From Williamsia sp. 1138 (GTDB lineage Bacteria; Actinomycetota; Actinomycetes; Mycobacteriales; Mycobacteriaceae), in the NCBI RefSeq assembly GCF_002095435.2, contig NZ_MJEJ02000033.1, positions 1 to 64,000 of the forward strand: a DNA stretch of 64,000 nucleotides, read 5' to 3'. Positions 26,251 through 34,417 of this stretch are shown in pieces (position 1 is the stretch's first letter; every line of letters begins with the position of its first letter). The notes beneath the pieces are model-generated. The model made no database searches. It saw only the letters and a program-made list of their open reading frames with translations, and was not told the DNA's origin. The position numbers were made by a program, and so were the translations under genes.

Positions 26251-27120
26251 TCATTCGTGAGGGGTCTTGACGACCAGCACCGGGCAGGTCGCCTTGTGCA
26301 GGACGGCCTGGCTGGTGGATCCGAGCAGCAAACCCTTGAACCCACCGCGACCACGACTGCCGACAACCAGCAACTGCGCGTCTTTGGCGTGTTCCACCAA
26401 TTGCGCGGCCGGGCCATCCGGCACGATGATCCGCTCCACCTCGACGTCCGGGTAATCGGAACCGAACCCGGCAACGCGCTCGGCCACCACTTCCTGGGCC
26501 TCGTCCGCGAGCCGCTGAAGCTGCTGTGGCTCGAGTCCGTATCCGTAGAGCGCGTCCGACGACAGATCGGTCCAGGTGTGGACCACCCGCACGCCCGTGC
26601 CCAGCTCCTGCGCATAGGCAAAGGCAGCTTTCAGAGCGCCTTCGCTCAGCGGCGATCCGTCGACTCCCACCACGACCGGGCCCGGGCCGCCGGTCCCTGC
26701 ATGGACCAGGACCGGGCTCTTGGCATGGGCGGCCAGATCAACCCCGACCGAGCCGAGAAACAGGCCGCGCACGCCGCCCAGCCCGCGGCTGCCGATCACG
26801 ACCAGGTCTGCATCTTCCGATTCCGCGATCAGCAACGAACCCGGCCGGCCTTCCTCCACCTTGACCTTCACCTTCACGTCCGGCGCGACCTCGGCGACAG
26901 CGGCCGCCGCCTTCTGCACGTTCGATTCGGCCTCGGCGCGAATGACGTCGATGACGTCCTGGGGGATCACCAGCGCGGGGGCATAGGCAGCGGTCTGCGT
27001 CTCGTACGCACCGAGGACGGACACCGACTTACCTTGCCGTTCGGCGGTTTTCGCTGCCCAGATCAGTGCCTCGAGAGCAGATTCCGAACCATCGAACCCG
27101 ACCACAATTGTTGAGCTCAC
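26251..27120 (-). CDS. Universal stress protein, tandem Usp domains
   Basis: The 289-residue protein has two UspA domains, each with the ATP-binding pattern: VVIGSRGLGGVRGLFLGSVG near residue 115 and LVVGSRGRGGFKGLLLGSTS near residue 260. It begins VGFDGSESALEALIWAAKTA after the start. GTG 27120 is supported by a strong AAGGAGG eight bases upstream. Relatives in mycobacteria are induced in hypoxia and stationary phase, but no DosR-type site was identified upstream here. Confidence 0.93.
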   Translation of the reverse strand: MSSTIVVGFDGSESALEALIWAAKTAERQGKSVSVLGAYETQTAAYAPALVIPQDVIDVIRAEAESNVQKAAAAVAEVAPDVKVKVKVEEGRPGSLLIAESEDADLVVIGSRGLGGVRGLFLGSVGVDLAAHAKSPVLVHAGTGGPGPVVVGVDGSPLSEGALKAAFAYAQELGTGVRVVHTWTDLSSDALYGYGLEPQQLQRLADEAQEVVAERVAGFGSDYPDVEVERIIVPDGPAAQLVEHAKDAQLLVVGSRGRGGFKGLLLGSTSQAVLHKATCPVLVVKTPHE

Positions 27121-27593
27121 CTTTGAACCTCCTTGTCACATTCCACCTTCAATGCTTTCCCTGTTGCGTGCACACGTCAATGCGACAGGCGGGTCTGGTG
27201 CGACACATCTGGGTGAACGTTGTCCTGTCGAGAGGAGTCGCGACAACCGATCGGCGCGGCATGTTCGCCCGTTACCGCCGCCCTGAACCGCTTACCCGTA
27301 CACTTGAGAGGTCGGCCACATTCACCGGCCGGCAACTTTCCGTCACGACACCCATATGACGGGGCTTCGGAAAGTCCGGGTTCGGACGGACGATGCAACC
27401 ACGCGAGCGGCAACGAAAGGCCGATCCTCACCGCTGCGACGCTGATCAGACCCTTTTCCGGGTCCGAGGCAGCACGTTGGCTGCGCCCGGCAGCAGATAT
27501 TTCCCACCCGGCCGTCAGAGCGAGACACCACTCCCTGACCGCCCGGCACATACTTCGAACGCCACGTGGTGTTCACCGCAGGAAGAAGACAAC
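27121..27593. other. 473-base region with no recognised gene
   Basis: This gap separates the universal stress gene from the small ORF and DUF5994 gene. Open frames crossing it are short, overlap each other on both strands and match no family. I found no clear RNA gene or repeat. It should hold the promoters of both divergent units; no convincing -10/-35 pair could be fixed by eye. Confidence 0.6.
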
Positions 27594-27764
27594 ATGCAGC
27601 AAGATCGAGACCTTTTCTCCCACCCCGAACGAAGTCACTCCGAGGACCCTCAGAAATCGGCCGAATCCGGCCGGATACCGCAACCTGTGTTCTCCGATCT
27701 GGTGACCGATCCGGCCGCGAAACGGCAAGAAGCTCCGTCGGTATCGGTTTCGGACCGGGTCTGA
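27594..27764 (+). CDS. Small hypothetical protein upstream of DUF5994
   Basis: This 56-residue hydrophilic ORF starts MQQDRDLFSHPERSHSEDPQ after GGAAGAAGAC and stops three bases before the DUF5994 ATG, so translation could be coupled. The product is charged, Ser/Pro-rich and likely unstructured, and I recognise no family. It may be a real small protein, a leader peptide, or chance. Confidence 0.45.
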   Translation: MQQDRDLFSHPERSHSEDPQKSAESGRIPQPVFSDLVTDPAAKRQEAPSVSVSDRV

Positions 27765-27766
27765 CG

Positions 27767-28234
27767 ATGAGCAGACCGATGTCGGCGCCCATACGCTTCA
27801 CCCTCGCAACCGAACGGGGCGCCAACATCGACGGAGCCTGGTGGCCGGAAACCGCACGGGTCGGCAACGAGTTACCGCTGCTGGTCAGCGCTCTCAATCC
27901 GTTGCTGGGTGTCGTCCGCGACGTCTCTGTCAACTGGACGCGCTCGGACTCCTTTCCCGATCTCGATGCCGTCGACTACGACGGCATCAGAAACTCACTG
28001 GTGCCCGTGGCGCAACGCATCATCTCCTTGACCGGCCTCAAGAGAACCGCGACTCTGCTCGTGATCCCTTATCGCACCTCGTCGGCTCTCGCCGTGGCGA
28101 TTCTCGGAGAAACGGCCGGAATTGCCTCCGCGGGTAACTCATCGGCCAAGGCCCGCGTGTCGGCGCGTCGAATTGTGCGGGAGGCGACCAAACAACTTTA
28201 TGGCACGGTCGTTCCCGTAAAATCGACTTCCTGA
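27767..28234 (+). CDS. DUF5994-family protein
   Basis: The 155-residue product has the family N-terminal pattern RFTLATERGANIDGAWWPET, followed by LPLLVSALNPLLGVVRDVSV and a hydrophobic LKRTATLLVIPYRTSSALAV. DUF5994 proteins are small actinobacterial proteins of unknown function, often in several copies beside stress genes. ATG 27767 follows the small ORF by two bases. The nearby universal stress gene suggests a stress setting, though it is transcribed away from this gene. Confidence 0.75.
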   Translation: MSRPMSAPIRFTLATERGANIDGAWWPETARVGNELPLLVSALNPLLGVVRDVSVNWTRSDSFPDLDAVDYDGIRNSLVPVAQRIISLTGLKRTATLLVIPYRTSSALAVAILGETAGIASAGNSSAKARVSARRIVREATKQLYGTVVPVKSTS

Positions 28235-28262
28235 CGCTGTTCGCTCCGCCGCCGCCTGACAC

Positions 28263-28332
28263 AAATTCGCGCCACTTACGCGCATACGCGCCATGTGCAA
28301 CGGGCGCGAACGTCGGCAGGTGGCGCGAATTT
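28263..28332. terminator. 13-bp perfect inverted repeat between convergent genes
   Basis: AAATTCGCGCCAC (28263-28275) pairs perfectly with GTGGCGCGAATTT (28320-28332). The 44-base loop contains further GCGC-rich arms that can pair. It lies between DUF5994 and the acyl-CoA synthetase, with a T run after the right arm. Confidence 0.65.
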
Positions 28333-28359
28333 TGGCCTGGGGACAACGTCGACTCGGTC

Positions 28360-29988
28360 TCACCGTTTTCTGAGCAAGAACCGCTGTACTTTGCCACTCG
28401 GTGTCTTGGGCAAGGCATCGATGAAATGAACCGTCCGCGGATAAGCGTGGGCGGCGAACTTCTTCTTCACGAGTTGCTGCAGTTCCGCTTCGAGTTCAGC
28501 TGAACCGACTGCCGAATTACGCAGCACCACATAAGCTTCCAGAACCTCGCCACGCAGCTCATCTGCCTTGCCGACGACGGCCGCCTCCACCACGTCGTCA
28601 TGCATGACGAGAACACTCTCCACATCGAACGGCCCGATGCGGTAGCCGGCCATGATGATCACGTCGTCGTCACGGGACGAGAAGTAGAAGAATCCGTCCG
28701 CGTCCACCGCACCCGAATCCCCCGTCAGATACCAGCGCCCGTCCTCCGAATACCGTTCAGCTGTCTTCTCGGGTGCATCGACGTAGGCGAAGAACCACCG
28801 CAGCGGACTGGAGGCGGTGTCGATGGCGACTCGTCCGACGGCGCCGGTGACGGCTTGTTCATCGGAGTTCTCCTGCAGCACAACCGAGGACCAGCCGGGG
28901 AGCGAGCGGCCCATGGATCCCGCCGGCACCTCGGTACGCAACTCGTCGTGCCAGGCGTTGACGATGAACATTCCGTGCTCGGTCTGGCCGTAGTGGTCGC
29001 GAACCGCCACACCGAGGGTGTCCGCGGACCAACTGACGACGTCCGGGGTCAAGGGCTCGCCGGCAGAGGACGCCCTGCGAAGCTTGATCTCCGGGACCGG
29101 TCCGTCGCCCGCCCGCAGAGCGCGGTACACCGTCGGCGCCGCAGCAAAGTTGGTGACGCCGAACTCGTCCAGCACGCGCCAGGTCAGGGCGGGTGAGAAG
29201 CCCGCATGCAAAAAGAGCGACCGGGTACCGGCGGCCATCGGTCCGAGCAGCGCGTAGTAGAGGCCGTAAGCCCAGCCGGGATCGGCGGCGTTCCAGAAGA
29301 CGTCATCGGGACGGACGTCGAGGCCGAACTCCTGGTAGGCGTGGAACGATGCAAGAGCTCTTACCGGCACCGGCACACCCTTGGGGGTTCCCGTCGTCCC
29401 GCTGGTAAACAGCTCGACGAGCAGCCCATCTCCACCGACGGTGGCCGCGACACCGGCGGGATCGTCGGCCTCGTGGGCGTCGATCAGCGTCGGGAGCTCG
29501 AGATCGTGATCAGCAGACCGGCCCGCCGCGATGACTCGCCACGGCGCATCGGCAGGCATGTCCTCTCCGGCCGCCAGCTTGGGCAGCTGATCTAGGTCCG
29601 AGATGACGAGCTTCGCCCCGCCGGCCTGCAAGCGGAACGCGATGGCTCCGGGCGCGAACGCCGTGAACAACGGGACGTAGACCGCGCCGCGCCGCCAGAT
29701 CCCCAGCGCGGCGACGACGAGGTCCGCAGACTTGCTCATCAGGGTCGCCACCCGGTCCCCCGGTTCGACGCCGAGTCCTGCGAGCGCGGCAGCGAATCGG
29801 GTGGATTGCTCGCGCAGGTGCCCATAGGTCAAGTCCAGCGACACCAGGTCACCGGCAGCGTCGGTCTCGATGACGGTGAACGCCACAGCATCGGCCGGAT
29901 GACGATCACAGAGCAGGTCGGCTGCCGAAGCATCCGGGCGGTCGTACTGCGCGAGCAGCTCGCCGACACGGTCGGTGGTGGTGGGCAT
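28360..29988 (-). CDS. AMP-forming acyl-CoA synthetase
   Basis: This ANL-superfamily ligase activates a carboxylic acid to its acyl-AMP and then acyl-CoA. The P-loop is LFTSGTTGTPKGVPV, the acyl/AMP site includes DHYGQTEHGMFI and WYLTGDSGAVD, and the catalytic C-terminal lysine is in PKTPSGKVQRFLL. ATG 29988 gives 542 residues, fitting the acetyl- or medium-chain-acyl-CoA synthetase group; the upstream frame runs into the divergent regulator. A GAF-LuxR regulator is transcribed divergently and may control it. Chain-length specificity is not readable. Confidence 0.9.
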   Translation of the reverse strand: MPTTTDRVGELLAQYDRPDASAADLLCDRHPADAVAFTVIETDAAGDLVSLDLTYGHLREQSTRFAAALAGLGVEPGDRVATLMSKSADLVVAALGIWRRGAVYVPLFTAFAPGAIAFRLQAGGAKLVISDLDQLPKLAAGEDMPADAPWRVIAAGRSADHDLELPTLIDAHEADDPAGVAATVGGDGLLVELFTSGTTGTPKGVPVPVRALASFHAYQEFGLDVRPDDVFWNAADPGWAYGLYYALLGPMAAGTRSLFLHAGFSPALTWRVLDEFGVTNFAAAPTVYRALRAGDGPVPEIKLRRASSAGEPLTPDVVSWSADTLGVAVRDHYGQTEHGMFIVNAWHDELRTEVPAGSMGRSLPGWSSVVLQENSDEQAVTGAVGRVAIDTASSPLRWFFAYVDAPEKTAERYSEDGRWYLTGDSGAVDADGFFYFSSRDDDVIIMAGYRIGPFDVESVLVMHDDVVEAAVVGKADELRGEVLEAYVVLRNSAVGSAELEAELQQLVKKKFAAHAYPRTVHFIDALPKTPSGKVQRFLLRKR

Positions 29989-30076
29989 GCGGTCCTCAGT
30001 TCTCTCGGCGGTCGGTCTCCTAGGTAGGATCCATGTCACAGTTGACCAACCGCTACCCCCGAAAAGGGGTGAGAAC

Positions 30077-30937
30077 GTGACAGGCCGGGATTCGTTGCTC
30101 CGACCGCGCGACACCGACGCGCTCCGCGACGAGATGCGCCGCCTGTCGAAGGTGCTGGAGGTTCCGGTCCTGTTCGGTGGCGAGGTACACGGCGGATCGC
30201 TGCTCCTGACAGAATTCGCCGGAACGCGGACCAACGGCCTGCGAGGACTCGCCGTCAGTTCGCAGTCCGGGCTGGGCGGACGCGTCATCGACCGACTCCG
30301 GCCCGCGTCGGTCTCGGATTACCGCAGCGCCGATGCGATCACCCACCACTACGACCGGCCGGTCCTCGGTGAAGGCCTGCGGTCGGTGCTCGCGGTGCCT
30401 GTCGTTGTCGACTCCGCACCCCGCGCCGTGCTCTACGCCGCGCGTCGGGACCAGGTACCGATGGGCGGGATGACAGCCGACGCGGTGGTCGCGGCATGTC
30501 GGCGATTGGCCACCGAGATCGCCATCAGAGACGAGGTGGACCGCCGCACCGAGATGCTCTCCATCGCTCGGACCGGTGCTCGCGACGCGTTTGACCCCGC
30601 GACGCTCGAAGAACTTCGGAGCATCCACGCGGGCCTTCGCGAACTCGCGGGCTCACTCGACTCGGTCATGAACCGGCAGGCACAGGCGCTATCGGACCGA
30701 CTCGCTCGAGTCATCGGTGGAGACATCGACCCCGAGGACTCGGTCTCTCTGTCTCGCAGGGAGATCGATGTTCTCACCCTGGTCGCCGTTGGTTGCTCCA
30801 ATGTCGAAGTGTCCAGCAGGCTTTCCCTCGGCGCCGAGACGGTGAAGAGCTATCTCCGCAGTGCCATGAGGAAACTGGGAGCACATTCCCGGGCCGAAGC
30901 AGTCGCCAATGCCCGCCGCAGGAATCTGCTCCCCTAG
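30077..30937 (+). CDS. GAF-like/LuxR-type transcriptional regulator
   Basis: The 286-residue protein has a GAF-like sensory region over residues 15-150 (GLGGRVIDRLRPASVSDYRS, then LRSVLAVPVVVDSAPRAVLY) and a C-terminal LuxR helix-turn-helix: SLSRREIDVLTLVAVGCSNV, then SLGAETVKSYLRSAMRKLGA. GTG 30077 follows AAAAGGGGTGAGAA. It is divergent from the acyl-CoA synthetase with an 88-base gap, so it probably activates that gene in response to a small carboxylate or its CoA ester. This regulatory link is inference from position. Confidence 0.85.
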   Translation: MTGRDSLLRPRDTDALRDEMRRLSKVLEVPVLFGGEVHGGSLLLTEFAGTRTNGLRGLAVSSQSGLGGRVIDRLRPASVSDYRSADAITHHYDRPVLGEGLRSVLAVPVVVDSAPRAVLYAARRDQVPMGGMTADAVVAACRRLATEIAIRDEVDRRTEMLSIARTGARDAFDPATLEELRSIHAGLRELAGSLDSVMNRQAQALSDRLARVIGGDIDPEDSVSLSRREIDVLTLVAVGCSNVEVSSRLSLGAETVKSYLRSAMRKLGAHSRAEAVANARRRNLLP

Positions 30938-30971
30938 GCCCGGCTACACCAAGCGAGACGTGCGTTCGGTG

Positions 30972-31895
30972 TCAGCGCCCGCTGCGAATGTGGATGTCCC
31001 AGTGGGCCAGCCCGTGTATCTCGAGTACGTCGGTGGTGAACAACACCGGATCGATCCGATTCTCGGCCGCTTCGACGGCCGCCACGGTCATGGTCGCCGT
31101 TGCCTCGGACTGGTTGTGTCCCGAGGTGTGCAGCCAACGACCGGTGGTCCGATTGCGCGCCAGCACCGACCACTCGTCGCTGCCCGGCAGATGCACCCGC
31201 CGCAGTAACGGACCGCCCACCGCAGGAAAGAGATTGGCCATTCGCAGTGACAGCGTCGCGGCGCCGGAACCGAGAGCCAAGTAGTTCTCCACGAGCCTGC
31301 CGTCATCGCCCGCAACGACATGGTCCGGAAAGTCTGCCCTCACGAAACGCTTGCGGCTGCCGACCGGGCCCCCGAGGGTTCTGGGCCTGGTCAGATTGCG
31401 AATCGACTGACCGGAGCCGTCGACGAAGGTCGCTCCGAGCAGGCCGACAGTCCACTCGACCGCGGCCCGGCCATGCTCGTCACCTTCACCGAGGGTCAGC
31501 CCCACGTCCACGTGATCGCCCGCTTCGGCAGCCAGCTCGGAAGCCATCAGCGTGCTGAGTCCCGGCGCCAGGCCGACAAACGCCAGTACACCACCTGCTG
31601 CGGGTGCTGCGGCGATCTTCTCCAGATAACCGGACGAGGCACTGATGTCGACGAATCTGGCGTTTCCTGCCTGCTGAGCCAATGCCAGATTCTCGAGACC
31701 CGAGGCATTGACCACCATGTCGGCGTCCGCTACCGCCGCCGCGTAAGCCGACGTGTCGGCCGCACCGAGGTCGACCACCCGATCGGCTCCGGCGCGGTTG
31801 CGACCGACCCGAACGACGTCGTGACCGCGCTCGTCGAGCTTGGTCACGATCCTCGTCCCCACCGCACCGTTGGCACCGAGGACCGCGACTCTCAC
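30972..31895 (-). CDS. NAD(P)-binding saccharopine-dehydrogenase-like protein
   Basis: A 307-residue Rossmann-fold protein: VAVLGANGAVGTRIVTKL is the nucleotide-binding loop, followed by VVRVGRNRAGADRVVDLG and MVVNASGLENLALAQQAGNA. The rest, with FVGLAPGLSTLMASELA, resembles saccharopine-dehydrogenase-like or 'integral membrane trans-acting enoyl reductase' type proteins. Its ATG overlaps the ABC-exporter stop (ATGA, 31892-31895), so it is coupled to the TetR-controlled exporter operon. The reaction is not identified. Confidence 0.75.
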   Translation of the reverse strand: MRVAVLGANGAVGTRIVTKLDERGHDVVRVGRNRAGADRVVDLGAADTSAYAAAVADADMVVNASGLENLALAQQAGNARFVDISASSGYLEKIAAAPAAGGVLAFVGLAPGLSTLMASELAAEAGDHVDVGLTLGEGDEHGRAAVEWTVGLLGATFVDGSGQSIRNLTRPRTLGGPVGSRKRFVRADFPDHVVAGDDGRLVENYLALGSGAATLSLRMANLFPAVGGPLLRRVHLPGSDEWSVLARNRTTGRWLHTSGHNQSEATATMTVAAVEAAENRIDPVLFTTDVLEIHGLAHWDIHIRSGR

Positions 31896-33727
31896 CGCGC
31901 AACCTCGTCCAATTGCTCGGCTGGGACGTCGAATCCACCGGCGTGCACCATCCGACGATACAGTTCGTCGTTCTTCATCAGCTGCTCGTGGTCCCCCGTT
32001 GCACGTACCCGACCGGACTCCATCACCACGATGGTGTCGGCGTGCCGGACGGTCGAGAGCCGGTGGGCGATGGTGAGGACGGCGCCGGACGTGGCTCGAT
32101 GTCTGATCGATGCGACGATCGCCGCCTCGGTCAGTGTGTCCACCTGCGACGTCGCCTCGTCGAGCAGCAGGATCGGCGAGGGACGGATCATGGCTCGCGC
32201 CATGGCGATACGCTGCCTCTGACCACCGGACAGGTCGGTGTCCCGAATCGGGGTATCGAGACCCTTCGCCTGCGCCGCGACCACCTCGTCGAGTTGCAGC
32301 AGTGAGAGCACCTCTGCGAGTTCAGTATCGGTGGCGTCCGGGTGGATGAACCGAAGGTTCTCGCCCACCGTGCCGGGCACCAGTGGGGACTCCTGCTCGA
32401 CATAAGAGATCCTGGCTCGGACCTCGTCGACACCGAGATCCGGGTACGGGACACCGTTCAGGCGAACGACTCCTGCCTCGGGCTCGACGAACCGCAGAAC
32501 CGCAGAGAACAGCGACGTCTTTCCCGCTCCGGACGGTCCGACGATGGCCGTGTGCCCGACGGCCGGAACCTGCAGCGTCACCCGATCGAGAGCAGCGTCG
32601 AAGTCTCCACCGTAACGGACGGTCACGTCGTCGAACTCGATCGACGCGGTCTCCGTCACGGTCGACAACATGTGTGAGTCAACGGCTTTGACCGCCGAAA
32701 ACTCGGCCTCCAGCGTCTCGAGTTCGCGGATGCGCATGGCCGCAGCGATACCGGACTGCAGTGCGGTGACATTGGCGGTCAACTCCCCCACCGGTCCCAT
32801 CAGGGTGAACGCGTAGAGCAGGAAGGCGATGAGCGCCGACACCTCGAGTGTTCCCGAGTCGACCCGCCAGGCACCGAGAGCCAGGATCGCGATGATTGCG
32901 CCCTGCACCCCGGTCCACGCCACCGTCCACGCGCCCGCCGAGATGCGCACGCCTGCAATGGCATGCAACCGCGCCTGCATCGCGCTCGTGCCGATGAGGG
33001 CACCGATCCGGTCCTCGGCTCCGGCCGCCTTCACCGTGCGCACCGACCGCAGACTCCCCTCGAGCACACCGCCGAGGTGACCCAAAGACTCCTGGGTCAG
33101 CGCTTCCGCCTTGGCGATTCGTGGCATCAGCACGGTGAAGATCGCGCCCACGATGATGATCGCGGCAAGTGTGACGCCCAGCAGCATCAGGTCGAGGACA
33201 CCCATCAGGACCACGGTCCCGATCGTCACGCAGGTCGCGTTCACCACCCCCACCGCGGCAGTGGATGCGGCTTCCCGTAGCAGCACGGTGTCGGAGGTGA
33301 CGCGAGTGACCAGTTCGCCCACCGGACGCGACTGCACTGAGGGCACGGTCGAGCCGAGCAGACGTTTGACGAGGGACCCGCGGGCGTCGAAGACGATGTG
33401 TTCTGCCGTCGTACCGAGTACCACCCACTGGGCCCAGCCGAGAATCGCGCCGACCACCAGCAGTGCGATCAGAACCCACACCGGGCCCTGCATCGATGCG
33501 CCGGTGCCCAGTGAGTCCAGGATCCACTTGGTGACCATCGGCGTCGCCAGAACCGTGACCGACCCGCTCAGCGCCAAGGCCAAGCCCAGCAGGATCGAGC
33601 GTCTGTGCGGCCGCGCGAAACCGATCAGTACTTTCGCGTTCCGCAGCCCACCGGCATCGGTTGTGGGTGCAGGGCCGCTCGACTCGATGGAGGTATCCAC
33701 CCTCGTAGTGGAACACATATGTTCCAT
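31892..33727 (-). CDS. ABC exporter, fused membrane and ATPase domains
   Basis: A 611-residue half-transporter with six hydrophobic helices (residues about 45-330) and a C-terminal ATPase: Walker A IVGPSGAGKTSLF, signature DLSGGQRQRIAMARAMI, Walker B ILLLDEATSQVD and H-loop TIAHRLSTVRHAD. It would act as a homodimer exporting drugs, lipids or peptides. The start is uncertain: ATG 33727 or 33718, neither with a clear ribosome site, and both lie in or beside a TetR operator dyad. The first 35 residues are hydrophilic. It is coupled to the downstream dehydrogenase-like gene. Confidence 0.9.
   Translation of the reverse strand: MEHMCSTTRVDTSIESSGPAPTTDAGGLRNAKVLIGFARPHRRSILLGLALALSGSVTVLATPMVTKWILDSLGTGASMQGPVWVLIALLVVGAILGWAQWVVLGTTAEHIVFDARGSLVKRLLGSTVPSVQSRPVGELVTRVTSDTVLLREAASTAAVGVVNATCVTIGTVVLMGVLDLMLLGVTLAAIIIVGAIFTVLMPRIAKAEALTQESLGHLGGVLEGSLRSVRTVKAAGAEDRIGALIGTSAMQARLHAIAGVRISAGAWTVAWTGVQGAIIAILALGAWRVDSGTLEVSALIAFLLYAFTLMGPVGELTANVTALQSGIAAAMRIRELETLEAEFSAVKAVDSHMLSTVTETASIEFDDVTVRYGGDFDAALDRVTLQVPAVGHTAIVGPSGAGKTSLFSAVLRFVEPEAGVVRLNGVPYPDLGVDEVRARISYVEQESPLVPGTVGENLRFIHPDATDTELAEVLSLLQLDEVVAAQAKGLDTPIRDTDLSGGQRQRIAMARAMIRPSPILLLDEATSQVDTLTEAAIVASIRHRATSGAVLTIAHRLSTVRHADTIVVMESGRVRATGDHEQLMKNDELYRRMVHAGGFDVPAEQLDEVAR
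33709..33726. promoter_or_regulatory. TetR operator overlapping the ABC-exporter start
   Basis: TGGAACA-CATA-TGTTCCA is a perfect 7-4-7 dyad covering both candidate start codons of the exporter. Two related direct repeats, ATGTTCCATTACGG (33718-33731) and ATGTTCCGATTCGG (from about 33761), suggest a second half-site near the tetR start at 33801. Confidence 0.7.
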
Positions 33728-33800
33728 TACGGACAAGGGCAATTCCCTTCCCGTATGTCGATGTTCCGATTCGGAGCGTATGTGCACTAAACTCTCGACC

Positions 33801-34367
33801 ATGACTGCGACGCAGCCCGCCGCCGAGACCGGCGCCCGCGAGCGGACCCGCCGGGCCATCCTCGATGCCGCGGTCGCCGTTCTCGCGAAATCGCCGGCGG
33901 CACCGTTGTCCGAGATCGCCGATCGCGCCCGCGTGGGGCGTACCACGCTCCACCGCTACTTTCCAGAACGCAGCGACCTGCTCACCGCCGTCGGGCGCTA
34001 TGGCGAACAGTCGATGGCCGACGCGGGGGCAAGGGCTGATCTCGCCGCCGGAGATGGTCTCGACGCCGTGCTTCGCCTGTGTCAGGAGTACTTCGAACTC
34101 AGTGACATGCTGACGGTGCTGTTCTTCGCCGCCGGAGTCGATGATCAGGACATCTGTTTCTCGGACAGCACCGTCGTCGACGCGGTCGAGCGCGGGCGTC
34201 GCGACGGATCCATCGACCGCGAACTCGACGCGGCCTGGATCATCAACATGATGTGGGCGTTGCTCTACGCCTCGGTCGACCACGTCAACACCGGCGCCGC
34301 CGGCCGATTGAAGGTGCAGTCGATGACACTGCTGAGTCTGCGTAAAGCCATTGCAGCCCAGCAGTAG
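33801..34367 (+). CDS. TetR-family repressor of the ABC exporter
   Basis: The 188-residue protein has a TetR DNA-binding domain, TRRAILDAAVAVLAKSPAAP then LSEIADRARVGRTTLHRYFP, and a TetR_C-type helical ligand domain. ATG 33801 was chosen; an in-frame ATG at 33780 would add seven residues. It diverges from the exporter with a 73-base gap containing a perfect dyad, the usual layout for local autoregulation and repression. The ligand is unknown. Confidence 0.88.
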   Translation: MTATQPAAETGARERTRRAILDAAVAVLAKSPAAPLSEIADRARVGRTTLHRYFPERSDLLTAVGRYGEQSMADAGARADLAAGDGLDAVLRLCQEYFELSDMLTVLFFAAGVDDQDICFSDSTVVDAVERGRRDGSIDRELDAAWIINMMWALLYASVDHVNTGAAGRLKVQSMTLLSLRKAIAAQQ

Positions 34368-34417
34368 TCACCAACCGAACGGACACCGGACAACCAGGAG
34401 ATCAGGGCGATCGGTGA

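Noticed and set aside
27220-27705. 161-codon open frame in the gap before DUF5994
   Set aside because: No family resemblance, no ribosome site and Arg/Pro/His-rich composition typical of a shadow frame; it also overlaps the better supported small ORF.
32679-34283. 534-codon minus-strand frame across the ABC exporter and tetR
   Set aside because: It runs in another frame through two clearly recognised genes and has no recognisable domain.
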